Source: an uncultured Chloroflexota bacterium | GTDB lineage: Bacteria > Chloroflexota > UBA11872 > UBA12225 | Assembly: GCA_902805635.1 (NCBI GenBank) | Contig: CADCTC010000127.1 | Location: 1 to 54,404 of the forward strand | DNA: 54,404 nucleotides | Reading direction: 5' to 3' | Part shown: positions 24,821 through 33,192 of the stretch, piece by piece | Position numbering within the stretch: position 1 is the first letter of the stretch | Layout of the letters: the number at the start of each line of letters is the position of its first letter | Program-made: the position numbers and the translations under genes | The notes under the pieces: generated by a model | Database searches by the model: none | Told to the model about the DNA's origin: nothing | The model's input: the letters and a program-made list of their open reading frames with translations, nothing else

Positions 24821-26159
24821 CCTCCGCCAGGGCAGCCTCCGCGGCTGCCAGCGTGTCGTCGATCTGCGCCTCGTCGTGCACGGTGGACATAAACCACGTG
24901 CCACGCGACGTAACCCGCACGCCCTGGTCTTGCAGCGCCTTAAGCAGCCGCCGCTGTAAGCCGGCATCCGTGCGGCGCGCGTAGTCTCGGTAGCTGGTGA
25001 TGTCCGGCTCTCCCTGCTCAGACGTGAAGCACGTGTTGAACGCCCCTGGTAGTCCCTGCACGTGCAGCGGCAGCTCCGCTCGTCGCCCTAGCTCGCGCAA
25101 TCCGTCTATGAGACGCTGTCCGCGCGCCTCCATCTGGCCGTACGACGCGCCGCCGTCGCTCGCCAGCTCCTCCAGCGTCGCCAGCGCCGCGGCCGTGCTG
25201 ACCAGGTTGGTGTTGTAGCTGCCGCCGTGCAGCACGGCCCCTGTCCCCAGTAGCTCCATGTACTGCCGTTTCCCAGCTACCGCCGCGATGGGGAAGCCGC
25301 CGCCCAGCGCCTTGGCGTACACCGCCAGGTCGGGCGTCACTCCCAACAGCTCCTGCGCGCCGCCCGGCGCCACGCGGAATCCGGTGATCACCTCGTCGAA
25401 GATCAGCACCACGCCGTGCCGGTCGCACAGCGCCCGCACGCCTTCCAGGTAGCCCGGCGCCGGCATGACAACGCACGTGTTGCACAGGATCGGCTCCATG
25501 ATCAGCGCCGCCGTCTCGTGCGCGTGCTGCGTCAGGAATCGCTTGACCACTCCCAGGTCATTCCACGGCAGTACCGCCACGTCCTGCGCCGCCGCCGCCG
25601 ATTGCCCCTGCGTCGGCAGGTGTGGCACCGGCGCTTCCTCTGGGCCCGCCTCGTCGAGCGGCGGGTGCACGCTGACTAAGATAGTGTCGAACCAGCCGTG
25701 GTAGTGCCCCTCGAACTTCACCACCAGCCGCCCCCCCGTCGCCGCCCGCGCCATCCGCAGCGCCGCCTGGTCCATCTCTGAGCCCGACGAGCCAAACCGC
25801 ACCTGGTCGGCGCACGGCACCATCGCGCAGAACCGCAGTGCCAGCTCCACCTCGTCCCGGTGCTGCCCCGCGTACAGCACCCCCTTCTCCAGCGTGCCCG
25901 CCACCGCTTGTACCACCTTCGGGTGCGCGTGCCCCAGGATGTTCGGCCCCATGCCCAGCACGTAGTCGACGTACCGGTTGCCATCCACGTCATAGAGGTA
26001 CGGCCCCTCGGCCCGGTCGAAGAACAGCGGCGCCGGCTGCCCGCCCATCCGGAAGTTGCTATTCACCCCACCCGCCAGCACATCGCTCGCCTCCCGGTGC
26101 AGCTCCACTGATGCGCTGTAATTACGAGTAGGGGTCGGTGCATGCAAATTCGCGGTCAT
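24807..26159 (-). CDS. Class III aminotransferase, glutamate-1-semialdehyde aminomutase-like
   Basis: 450 residues from ATG 26159 with GGAGGA 7 nt upstream. It has the fold-type I class III layout: DVDGNRYVDYVLGMGPNILG, FGSSGSEMDQAALRMAR (cofactor phosphate site), FEGHYHGWFD, LIFDEVITGFR and the PLP-binding Lys in YAKALGGGFPIAAVAG. It resembles HemL, but the gene context (aldo/keto reductase, D-amino-acid aldolase-like enzyme) suggests a HemL-type enzyme of amino-sugar or amino-acid metabolism and not necessarily tetrapyrrole synthesis. The 3' end overlaps the convergent penicillin-binding protein gene by 14 nt. Confidence 0.87.
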   Translation of the reverse strand: MTANLHAPTPTRNYSASVELHREASDVLAGGVNSNFRMGGQPAPLFFDRAEGPYLYDVDGNRYVDYVLGMGPNILGHAHPKVVQAVAGTLEKGVLYAGQHRDEVELALRFCAMVPCADQVRFGSSGSEMDQAALRMARAATGGRLVVKFEGHYHGWFDTILVSVHPPLDEAGPEEAPVPHLPTQGQSAAAAQDVAVLPWNDLGVVKRFLTQHAHETAALIMEPILCNTCVVMPAPGYLEGVRALCDRHGVVLIFDEVITGFRVAPGGAQELLGVTPDLAVYAKALGGGFPIAAVAGKRQYMELLGTGAVLHGGSYNTNLVSTAAALATLEELASDGGASYGQMEARGQRLIDGLRELGRRAELPLHVQGLPGAFNTCFTSEQGEPDITSYRDYARRTDAGLQRRLLKALQDQGVRVTSRGTWFMSTVHDEAQIDDTLAAAEAALAEVSAE

Positions 26160-26211
26160 CGTGCAGTCCTCCTTGTCCCGTGTACGGCGCAACAGTCGGC
26201 ACCTGCAGTAG

Positions 26212-26232
26212 GGCAAGGGCTTGTCCCTTGCC
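26212..26232 (-). terminator. Terminator-like hairpin after the aldo/keto reductase gene
   Basis: Perfect 8-bp inverted repeat GGCAAGGG / CCCTTGCC with a 5-nt loop, 37 nt beyond the aldo/keto reductase stop and 53 nt before the aminotransferase start. No T-run follows, so some read-through to the aminotransferase gene is possible. Confidence 0.4.
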
Positions 26233-26268
26233 GTGCGGCGATCCGCGTGCCGGCTGTCTCTAGGGGGC

Positions 26269-27249
26269 TCATGCCGTCACCTCAGACAGGCGCGCCGCCG
26301 CGTCGGCCGGCATATCCCATGTCAGCGCCCCCGCGTTATCGCGGAATTGCTCCAGCGTTCGCGGTCCGATGATCGGCGCCGTCACTCCCGGTTGCGCTGC
26401 CACCCAGTTGATCGCCACCTGCGTCATTGGGCGGCCCAACTCATCCGCCACGGCCTGCACCGCCTCGATCTTGCGCTGCGCCGCCTCCTCCTCGATGCGG
26501 CGCGCCATGCCGCCATTCCAGGTAGCGCGCGAGTTCTCCGGTGGCGGTTCCCCCGGCCGGTACTTGCCCGACAGCAGACCTCCCGCCAGCGGCGAGTACG
26601 GCACCACCCCCAAGCCGAGCGCCCGCGCGCACGGCAGCAGCTCGCGCTCCGCATCGCGCCGCAACAGGCTGTACGGCGGCTCCTCCGCCACCGGCGGTGT
26701 CAGGCCGTGCTGCTCGCAAAGCCAGTGCAGCCGCGTCACCTTCCAGGCCGGGTGATTGGACGTGGCCCAGTAGCGGATCTTGCCCGCACGCACCAGATCG
26801 TCCATTGTCCGTACCGGCTGATCCAGCGGTGTGTCGTTGTCCGGCCAGTGCAGGTAGTAGAGGTCTAGGTGGTCGGTCTGCAGCCGGCTCAGGCTGTCTT
26901 CCACGGCGCGCATGATGTGCTTGCGCGAGTGGCCACGGTCGTTCGGCCCGGGGCCTACCTGCCCGAACACCTTGGATGCCAGCACCACGTCGTACCGCGC
27001 CGCCGCGCCACGCTCCGTGAGTGCCTTGCCGATGTACACCTCAGAGATGCCGTAGTTGCCCGCCGCGTCGCGCCCGTAGCGGTTGGACGTGTCCACGAAG
27101 TTGATCCCCATGTCCAGCGCCTCGTGCACGATGCGCACGCTCTCCGCCTCTTCCGTGCGCATTCCGAACATCCAGGTGCCCAGGCACAGCTTGGACACGC
27201 GCACCCCCGTGCGCCCCAACAGCCGGTACGCCATCTCTTCTTCTGACAT
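26269..27249 (-). CDS. Aldo/keto reductase
   Basis: 326 residues from ATG 27249; ATG 27234 (MAYRLLGRTGVRVS) is an equally plausible start, being the typical family N-terminus with AGAAGAAGAG in front. The catalytic tetrad is visible: Asp and Tyr in FVDTSNRYG, Lys in VLASKVFG and His in YYLHWPD. The NADPH site follows (GLGVVPYSPLAGGLLSGKY, then PIIGPRTLEQ). It reduces sugar or keto-acid carbonyls in general; the DTSNRYG form is common in enzymes related to the potassium-channel beta-subunit. It is divergent from the D-threonine-aldolase-like gene. Confidence 0.9.
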   Translation of the reverse strand: MSEEEMAYRLLGRTGVRVSKLCLGTWMFGMRTEEAESVRIVHEALDMGINFVDTSNRYGRDAAGNYGISEVYIGKALTERGAAARYDVVLASKVFGQVGPGPNDRGHSRKHIMRAVEDSLSRLQTDHLDLYYLHWPDNDTPLDQPVRTMDDLVRAGKIRYWATSNHPAWKVTRLHWLCEQHGLTPPVAEEPPYSLLRRDAERELLPCARALGLGVVPYSPLAGGLLSGKYRPGEPPPENSRATWNGGMARRIEEEAAQRKIEAVQAVADELGRPMTQVAINWVAAQPGVTAPIIGPRTLEQFRDNAGALTWDMPADAAARLSEVTA

Positions 27250-27289
27250 GTTGTGCGCCGAAGTATGCCCAAGCGACACTCGTGCCGGG

Positions 27290-27295
27290 TATGAT
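27290..27295 (+). promoter_or_regulatory. -10 box for the D-threonine aldolase-like gene
   Basis: TATGAT, a 5/6 match to TATAAT, 59 nt before ATG 27355. No clear -35 is seen. A ribosome site (GGAGAGGA) is present downstream, so the transcript would have a normal leader. Confidence 0.4.
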
Positions 27296-27354
27296 GGTCC
27301 GCAATTGCTGACGATCTCGAACGCCTCAAGACGCACAGGAGAGGAAACACAGAC

Positions 27355-28431
27355 ATGCAGCGCGTGATGGACCTGGACACGCCCTCGATGGTGGTGGACC
27401 TGGACGTGGTGGAGGGCAACATCCGCCGCCTGCAGGCGGAGCTGGACGAGCTCGGCCTCAAGAACCGGCCCCACATCAAGACCCACAAGATCCCCACCAT
27501 CGGCCGTTGGCAGCTGAAGGCCGGCGCCGTCGGCATCACCTGCCAGAAGCTCGGCGAGGCCGAAGTGTTTGCCGACGCCGGCTTCGACGACATTCTGATC
27601 CCCTACAACCTGGTCGGCGCGCCCAAGATGGAGCGCCTGACCCGCCTCGCCCGCCGTGGCGTCAAGGTGACGGTGGCGGTGGACAGCGAGTACACCGCGC
27701 GTGGCATCGCCGAGGCCGCGCAGGCTGCCGATACCACCCTCGGCCTGTTGGTTGAGATCGATAGCGGCGGCCACCGGGCCGGCGTGCAGGGCGCCCAGGA
27801 AGGCCGCGCGCTGGCCCGCAAGATCGCGGACTTTCCCAGCGTCTCCTTCGAGGGCTTCATGTGCTACCCCAGCCGGCCAGAGATGACCGAGGTCTGGGCC
27901 GAAGCCAAGGACCTGCTCTATCGCGACGGCATCCCGGTCAATACCATCAGCGGCGGCGGCACCGGCGCCCAGAAGGTCTCCAAGGCCAACGGCTGTACCG
28001 AGCACCGCTCCGGCACGTACCTCTACGCCGACCTGAACGTCTACCGCGGCGGCAACTGCACGCTCGACCAGTGCGCTATGACCGTGCTCACCACGATCGT
28101 CTCCACCGCCTCCCCGGGCTTTGCCACCGTGGACGGCGGCTCCAAGACCTTCACCAACGATGCTCTCCAGAAGGACGGCATGAACGGCTACGTGCGCGAG
28201 TACCCGGACGTGTACCTCGAGAGAATGAGCGAGGAGCATGGCGTGCTCAACCTCTCCAAGCTCGCCGACGGCGCGCCGCGCCCCAAGGTGGGGGAGAAGC
28301 TGCACATCATCCCTAACCACGCCTGTGGCACCACCAACCTGCACGACGTGGTCTACGGCTACCGCAAGCGCAACGGCGAAGACATCGTCGAGTGGGAGTG
28401 GCCCGTCCACGCCCGCGGCAAGATCCGCTGA
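27355..28431 (+). CDS. D-threonine aldolase/D-serine dehydratase-like PLP enzyme
   Basis: 358 residues of fold-type III (alanine racemase-like barrel). The N-terminus LDTPSMVVDLDVVEGNIRRL leads to the PLP-binding Lys in RPHIKTHKIP. Later come EIDSGGHRAGV, NTISGGGTGAQ and a metal site in IPNHACGTTNLHD, where a His and a Cys or Asp bind a divalent ion in this family. These enzymes split D-beta-hydroxy amino acids to glycine and an aldehyde or deaminate D-serine; sequence alone does not choose between them. GGAGAGGA precedes ATG 27355. A stable hairpin follows the stop. Confidence 0.87.
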   Translation: MQRVMDLDTPSMVVDLDVVEGNIRRLQAELDELGLKNRPHIKTHKIPTIGRWQLKAGAVGITCQKLGEAEVFADAGFDDILIPYNLVGAPKMERLTRLARRGVKVTVAVDSEYTARGIAEAAQAADTTLGLLVEIDSGGHRAGVQGAQEGRALARKIADFPSVSFEGFMCYPSRPEMTEVWAEAKDLLYRDGIPVNTISGGGTGAQKVSKANGCTEHRSGTYLYADLNVYRGGNCTLDQCAMTVLTTIVSTASPGFATVDGGSKTFTNDALQKDGMNGYVREYPDVYLERMSEEHGVLNLSKLADGAPRPKVGEKLHIIPNHACGTTNLHDVVYGYRKRNGEDIVEWEWPVHARGKIR

Positions 28432-28438
28432 GACACAA

Positions 28439-28468
28439 CGGGGCCGGCCACTTTCGTGGCCAGCCCCG
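28439..28468 (+). terminator. Strong terminator-like hairpin
   Basis: A 13-bp stem with one mismatch and a TTTC tetraloop (CGGGGC.GGCCAC / GTGGCC.GCCCCG), 8 nt after the D-threonine-aldolase-like stop. No T-run follows. Confidence 0.55.
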
Positions 28469-28523
28469 TGCTGCGGGAAATGGCTGGCGCCCCAACCCAG
28501 CCTGAATGGCTAGAGCCCAGACA

Positions 28524-28601
28524 CCGTTCGTGGTGAGTTTGTCGAACCACGCAGATCGACAAGCCTGCCCTCAGCGAAGCCGGAGAGCAGGCCACGAACG
28601 G
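28524..28601. repeat. Dispersed palindromic-ended repeat, copy 1 (78 bp)
   Basis: Ends are the inverted repeats CCGTTCGTGG and CCACGAACGG. The interior holds GAGTTTGTCGAACCACG and CCCTCAGCGAAGCCGG, variants of the CTGAGCTTGTCGAA motif seen in copies 2 and 3. It lies in the 188-nt gap 28432-28619 after the hairpin. It looks like a REP-type non-autonomous repeat. Confidence 0.7.
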
Positions 28602-28619
28602 AAACCGTGAGTGCGGGCC

Positions 28620-29864
28620 TCAGGCCGCCCCGCGCCGCCGCACCAGCGCCGCGCCCGCCAGCGCAGCTGTGAATGCCGCAGTCAGCGCCGCTGCCGGCGC
28701 TACGGGCAGACCGCCACCCGTGCTGGGGAGCGCCGTGGCGCCTGCCACCGCGGTGCAGCGCAGCACCTGACCGGCCGGTGTCGTCGAACCGGTGGCGATG
28801 TACAGGTTGCCTGCGCGGTCGAAGGCCAGGCCGTTCGGCGTGTTCAGGTTCTCCGCCACCACCTGCTTGGTGCCGTTCGCCAGCACGCGCAGTACTCGCC
28901 CCGGACGCATCGCGGGCGGCTGCGCTGTCAGGTCCAGCCGGAAGATCTCGGAGACGTACAGGTTCCGGTCTGGCCCCATCGCCACGCCCGTCACCGCCGT
29001 CAGGCCCGTCGCAGCGTCACTCACCTGGCCGGCCGGAGTGATCCGCACTACCTTCGCTGCTCCCTCCGGGAAGGGCGCGCCGCTCAGCAGCCCCACGTAC
29101 ACGTTGCCGTCCACTCCCACCGTCACGCCGGTCGGCACCGGGTCCAGCTCGTTGCGCCCGCCGCGCGCCGGGTTCGGCTGCGGGCTCGGCAGCCCGCCAA
29201 TCGTCGCCAGCACCCGCGCCTGTCCATTGGCCGGGTTCACGCTGTACACGGCGTTGCCGCCCGCGTCCGCCACGTACACCGTGCCATTGGGCGCCGTCGC
29301 CAGCCCATACAGGTTTGTATCTACCAGCGTCCCGTCCGGGTTGCTGCCGCGCTCCATCTCGCCCAGGTCCACCACCTTGGTGACCGTGCCGGATGCGATG
29401 TCCACCCGATGCACCGATCCGTCCGCCGGCAGCGGCTGAACGAATGGCGTCAGTGGTCCCGGATTCCCCACCGCAACCCACAGCGAGTTCCCCGCCACCG
29501 CGATGCCGCCGGCGCCGCCGACTTCCATCTCGCTGGCGTACGACGGCAGGCCTGATGCGACCACGCGCTTGCTGCCGTCCGGTGCGATCCGCGTCACGCG
29601 CCCGCTGGTGCCGCGGTTGCTGGCTGCCGGCACTTGCGGCGGCAGTTGTGCCGGGCGCGCAATCTGCTCGCTGCCGCCCGATCCCGCCTCGGTGACGTAC
29701 ACCGCGTTGTCCGCGCCCACCGCCAGGAAGCGTGGCTGCGCCAGGTCCGACGCGAAGACGCTGCACCCGGCCGGCGCCTGCGCCCCTACCGGAAGCGCCG
29801 CCCCCATCACCCCACTCAGCGCTAGTGTCCCCGCCAGCGCCAACCGCGTCCCCGTGCGCCGCAT
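28620..29864 (-). CDS. Secreted ScyD/ScyE-like beta-propeller with LPXTG-like anchor
   Basis: 414 residues from ATG 29864, which has GGGGGAG 8 nt upstream. A Sec signal peptide (~1-30, ending VGAQA) is followed by NHL-like propeller repeats of the ScyD/ScyE family: FASDLAQPRFLAVGADNAVYV, GRVTRIAPDGS, NPDGTLVDTNLYGLATAPNG, LNTPNGLAFDRAGNLYIATGS. The C-terminus has LPSTGG, a hydrophobic stretch and RRRGAA, the layout of a sortase-anchored protein. The family's role outside scytonemin synthesis is unknown; an extracellular binding or lactonase-type role is possible. No sortase gene is in the window. The gap 29865-30129 (265 nt) before the next gene shows no feature except a weak start in the same frame at 29926. 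Confidence 0.85.
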   Translation of the reverse strand: MRRTGTRLALAGTLALSGVMGAALPVGAQAPAGCSVFASDLAQPRFLAVGADNAVYVTEAGSGGSEQIARPAQLPPQVPAASNRGTSGRVTRIAPDGSKRVVASGLPSYASEMEVGGAGGIAVAGNSLWVAVGNPGPLTPFVQPLPADGSVHRVDIASGTVTKVVDLGEMERGSNPDGTLVDTNLYGLATAPNGTVYVADAGGNAVYSVNPANGQARVLATIGGLPSPQPNPARGGRNELDPVPTGVTVGVDGNVYVGLLSGAPFPEGAAKVVRITPAGQVSDAATGLTAVTGVAMGPDRNLYVSEIFRLDLTAQPPAMRPGRVLRVLANGTKQVVAENLNTPNGLAFDRAGNLYIATGSTTPAGQVLRCTAVAGATALPSTGGGLPVAPAAALTAAFTAALAGAALVRRRGAA

Positions 29865-30129
29865 GCGTCTAACTCCCCCCGGTTTCAAATATTCCACCAG
29901 CTCCAGACCCCGGTCTACGGACATAGTTCTGCCCCTTCTGCCTGATGTGTGGGTGTCACGCGGAGTGCGCTCCGCCCGCCAGGTCGCCAGCGCCCGAAGC
30001 GCACAGGCGACTAGTGATAGTGCCGCATCCGGAGGCTCCTGTGCATACGGCGGGTGTGCGGTTGTTAAGCAGGCGCCTGCGCGGTGCTGTGCGACGCTGC
30101 GCAGCACCGCGTCGTCCAAGGCCAGCGCC

Positions 30130-33024
30130 TTACGCGCGATAGTGCACACTCACCTCTAGCCGTGGCACGCCGTCCTTCCATGCTCCCGACGGATCGAGCA
30201 GCACCAGCCGCACCGGCTGCCCTGCCGCCCGCGCCAGGTTCAGCGGCCGCGCGCCACCCTGGCGCAGCACGTCGCGCAGCCGCACGCGCGCCCGCGGCGC
30301 CGCTAGGTCTTCTACATAGAGCAGCAGCGCGATGTTAGGGTCTATTTGCTCCGGATCACCCGCGCCGTCGCCGAGCATCACACTCAACCGCGTGAGTGTC
30401 CCCGCCTTCGGAAGTGCGCTTTCCGAAACCCCGAGCAAGTCGAAGAGCATGGCCTCTCCATCCTGGAACACCGGTATCCCGGAGAACAGCGTGGCAGTGG
30501 CTGGTCCCCTCGCCGCCGGCCCCCCCTCCGCGAGCGAGAGCGCCGCGTCGAACGACACCGCACCAGACGGTGGTGGCGGCGTGCTGGCCGGTGTGTCGGC
30601 TCCCGGTGCACTGCCCGCGCGTTGTCCGCCCGACCCGGGCGCACGCAGCGTGCGCACATAGCTCGCCGCCTGTCTCAGAGCTCCGCCGCCGGCGTGCTGA
30701 CGCGACTTGGCGTTCGTGCGCTGGAATGCAGGCGGGCCAGACATCGCCGGGGCCGCCATCAGCATCACGGGTCCACCTCCAAGGAAGCCGTCGGACCACC
30801 CCGCCGCCAGCGCGTTCGCCACCGGCACGCTGCCCTCCACCGGTCGCCCGCGCTCCATGCGCGTCGCCACGAACGCCGTCTCGGACGAGGCCAGGCCGTA
30901 GTGCAGCGCCTCGCGTGCCAGCAGCCCGCGCAGCGCCCGCTCGGCGTCCTGCCGTGCATTCTCCGCGTACACCCTCGGCGCACCGCCGATTGCGCCACCC
31001 TCCCCCAGCACCTGCGGGTCGTAGCCCAGGCGCTGCAGCCGCTCCGCCAGTTCCTCGCCCGTGTGCCCGGCGTGGATGAGGAACTCCAGCGCCAGGACCC
31101 GCTGCGCGCCGAATAGTGCCTTCAGCGCCGGAACCCCAGTTGCATTCCGTGACCTGCCGCCCAACGCCGCCGCACCCCGCGGCCACGTTGCGAGATCTCG
31201 GTCGCCGGCGAACAGCCGCAAGTGCAGACCCGACTGCGGACTCTCAAACTCTTCGGTTGGGCCAGCCGCGATACGCGCGCGCCCGGCGATCCACACCGTC
31301 CGCCCGGCGGGTAAGTCGCCGAGGTCGATGCTGTCCGGTGCAGTCCCATTGGTCGACGGGCTCACCCGGCGTATCGCCGCCTCTACCGGCCCCCGCGACA
31401 CCTGCAGCCGCAGGCTTGTAACCACCGGCTGACCCCAGTCGGCCAGTACTTCGTCCAGCGCGGTGGTGATGTCCTCCTCGTCCGGGGCACTCGTTACGAA
31501 GCGCGCCAATCCCCCGCCACGCTCGGCCAGCTCCTGCGCCAGGAACGAGTTAGGCGCCGCATCGACACACAAGACGCTGATCCGTCGCCGGTCGTCGCGT
31601 GGGTACTCCGCGTCCGCCATGCGCAGGATGCGTCCCTCGTCCGTCACCTGTGCGTCGGTTACGATCAGCACGTGGCGCGAGAGCGCCCCATCCTCGACCT
31701 GAGTACTTCGGCTGTTCGACCCGCCCCGCTCCTGGTCCAGCGCCTGCTCCAGCGCCACCCCGAGCTGCGTGCCGCCGCTTTCCCGGTGGCTCTCCAGGAA
31801 CTGCCCCGCGTGCTTCACCGTCGCCGCCGCGGCCGGCTGCGGCGCCTGCGCGAACCAGGTCGTCCGGTCGTGGAACACCCCCAGGTTGAACTGGTCCTCT
31901 GACCGCAATCCCGCCAAGAACTGCTTGACCGCCCAGTCGGCTGCCTCCCACTTTGGCCCCTCCATCGACCCCGAGTGGTCCACCAGCAGGATCACCTCGC
32001 GGGCAGGCGTGGCCGCTCCGCGCTGGCCGTCCTGGCCCTGTTTCCCATGCCCCCCGGCTTCTGCCGCAGAGGGCGGTGCCATCGCTGCCAGGAAGTAGGT
32101 GTGGTCATTGGCCATCCTACTGCCTTGATTCGTGCCACGATCGCGTACCGCGTCTGCCGTGTTGTCGTCGTACGTCCACACGTTGAGCGCGGGGCGTGCG
32201 TCTGCCTGGGCCGGCTGCCAGGCCAACACACAGTCCCGGTCGGGCAGCACTTCACCTTCCCGCAGCCGGACTCGAAGGACATTCCCCTCTGGCTGAGTGT
32301 CCCCTGCCTCCTCTCCCGCACCGCCCGCAGCCGTGTCGCCGCTTCCACTCGTATCCAGGACGTGCGTGGGGCTCGTGACCGTGGCCGCGCCGGGGAAACG
32401 TACGTCGAGCGAGAAGCGGTGGCCGGGATCGCGCAGCAGCAGGAGCGGCTGCCCTTGCGCGTGTCGGCCGGTCTGCTCGTCCGAGCGCACGTAGCGCGGC
32501 GCGGTGGTCAGCGGCACCCGCAGTGTCCACCCCGTACCTTCGGCGCGGCCCAGCTGGACGTACCGCGTCTCTACCGTCACGTCCTGGTCCGGGATAAGAC
32601 CCGCCACCAGCAGCGTGAACACGTCCGGCGATTCGCGCGTCAGCAGCGCCGCCTGGCGCCCCTCACGCCGCGCATCTTCGTATTCGGACTCGGCGTGCTC
32701 GCGCTCCTTGAGCTCGGCCGTGATCTCAACCTCGCCAAAGCGCACTCGCACTCCCGTCACCGCCGCATCCCCCGGCAGCGGGAACCGGTACACCGCTTCC
32801 AGCACCCGGTCGCACGCCGTCCGCGCGTAGCCGTAGACCTGGGTCAGTCGCAGCGCTGCCAGTGGGCCGGTGACCTCGCCTTCCAGGTGCGTTCGCTTGA
32901 GCGGCACGAACCGCCGCGGCCCCGGCCGCGCTTCGCCTCCCCCGTCACTACCGTCCGGCTTGCGGACTTCCAGGACCGCGAAGCCGTCCGGCCGGGAGTT
33001 CTCATACTGCGCTGGATTGAACAT
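30130..33024 (-). CDS. VIT and von Willebrand factor A domain protein
   Basis: 964 residues from ATG 33024 with AAGGAAG upstream. Residues ~40-170 form a VIT domain (VPLKRTHLEGEVTGPLAALR, LEAVYRFPLPGDAAVTGVRV). A vWA domain at ~343-520 begins VILLVDHSGSMEGPKWEAAD, whose DxSGS plus later Thr and Asp make a metal-binding adhesion site. A C-terminal region (~600-964) carries EELAERLQRLGYDPQVLGEGG, LHYGLASSETAFVATRMERG and a low-complexity segment. No signal peptide is visible, so it may be cytoplasmic, unlike inter-alpha-trypsin inhibitor chains. Bacterial VIT/vWA proteins are often linked to stress or self/nonself functions, but nothing here points to a partner. Divergent from selD. Confidence 0.88.
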   Translation of the reverse strand: MFNPAQYENSRPDGFAVLEVRKPDGSDGGGEARPGPRRFVPLKRTHLEGEVTGPLAALRLTQVYGYARTACDRVLEAVYRFPLPGDAAVTGVRVRFGEVEITAELKEREHAESEYEDARREGRQAALLTRESPDVFTLLVAGLIPDQDVTVETRYVQLGRAEGTGWTLRVPLTTAPRYVRSDEQTGRHAQGQPLLLLRDPGHRFSLDVRFPGAATVTSPTHVLDTSGSGDTAAGGAGEEAGDTQPEGNVLRVRLREGEVLPDRDCVLAWQPAQADARPALNVWTYDDNTADAVRDRGTNQGSRMANDHTYFLAAMAPPSAAEAGGHGKQGQDGQRGAATPAREVILLVDHSGSMEGPKWEAADWAVKQFLAGLRSEDQFNLGVFHDRTTWFAQAPQPAAAATVKHAGQFLESHRESGGTQLGVALEQALDQERGGSNSRSTQVEDGALSRHVLIVTDAQVTDEGRILRMADAEYPRDDRRRISVLCVDAAPNSFLAQELAERGGGLARFVTSAPDEEDITTALDEVLADWGQPVVTSLRLQVSRGPVEAAIRRVSPSTNGTAPDSIDLGDLPAGRTVWIAGRARIAAGPTEEFESPQSGLHLRLFAGDRDLATWPRGAAALGGRSRNATGVPALKALFGAQRVLALEFLIHAGHTGEELAERLQRLGYDPQVLGEGGAIGGAPRVYAENARQDAERALRGLLAREALHYGLASSETAFVATRMERGRPVEGSVPVANALAAGWSDGFLGGGPVMLMAAPAMSGPPAFQRTNAKSRQHAGGGALRQAASYVRTLRAPGSGGQRAGSAPGADTPASTPPPPSGAVSFDAALSLAEGGPAARGPATATLFSGIPVFQDGEAMLFDLLGVSESALPKAGTLTRLSVMLGDGAGDPEQIDPNIALLLYVEDLAAPRARVRLRDVLRQGGARPLNLARAAGQPVRLVLLDPSGAWKDGVPRLEVSVHYRA

Positions 33025-33178
33025 GGTTTCTTCCTTACTGGCGTTGCGTGCGGCTTGGCGGACGTCCGCAAGCGCGTCACTCGTGGAGACGAGACAAAGA
33101 CGCCGCGTATAGACACATTGTTCCCTGGCCTTGGTTTCGTTACCGCGCTCTTCCCGACGATGAGCTTTGCGCGCCGAC

Positions 33179-33184
33179 TACCAT
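33179..33184 (+). promoter_or_regulatory. -10 box for selD (leaderless)
   Basis: TACCAT followed by 8 nt and then ATG 33193, with no Shine-Dalgarno, the geometry of a leaderless transcript. It lies in the 168-nt divergent gap to the VIT/vWA gene. The -35 is not convincing. Confidence 0.35.
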
Positions 33185-33192
33185 TACGGCAG

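Noticed and set aside
23054..24967. 637-residue antisense frame over the penicillin-binding protein
   Set aside because: Composition is Gly/Val/Leu/Asp-rich without motifs, while the plus strand has all transpeptidase motifs in order.
26269..28410. Single 713-residue minus-strand protein
   Set aside because: The N-terminal ~320 residues are the shadow of the D-threonine-aldolase-like gene; the real protein begins at 27249 as an aldo/keto reductase.
28524..28601. Repeat copy 1 as an insertion sequence or riboswitch
   Set aside because: It is only 78 bp, has no transposase, and its copies occur elsewhere in unrelated settings including inside a gene.
30130..33024. Secreted inter-alpha-trypsin-inhibitor-type protein
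   Set aside because: The VIT and vWA domains are present but no signal peptide is visible from the supported start.
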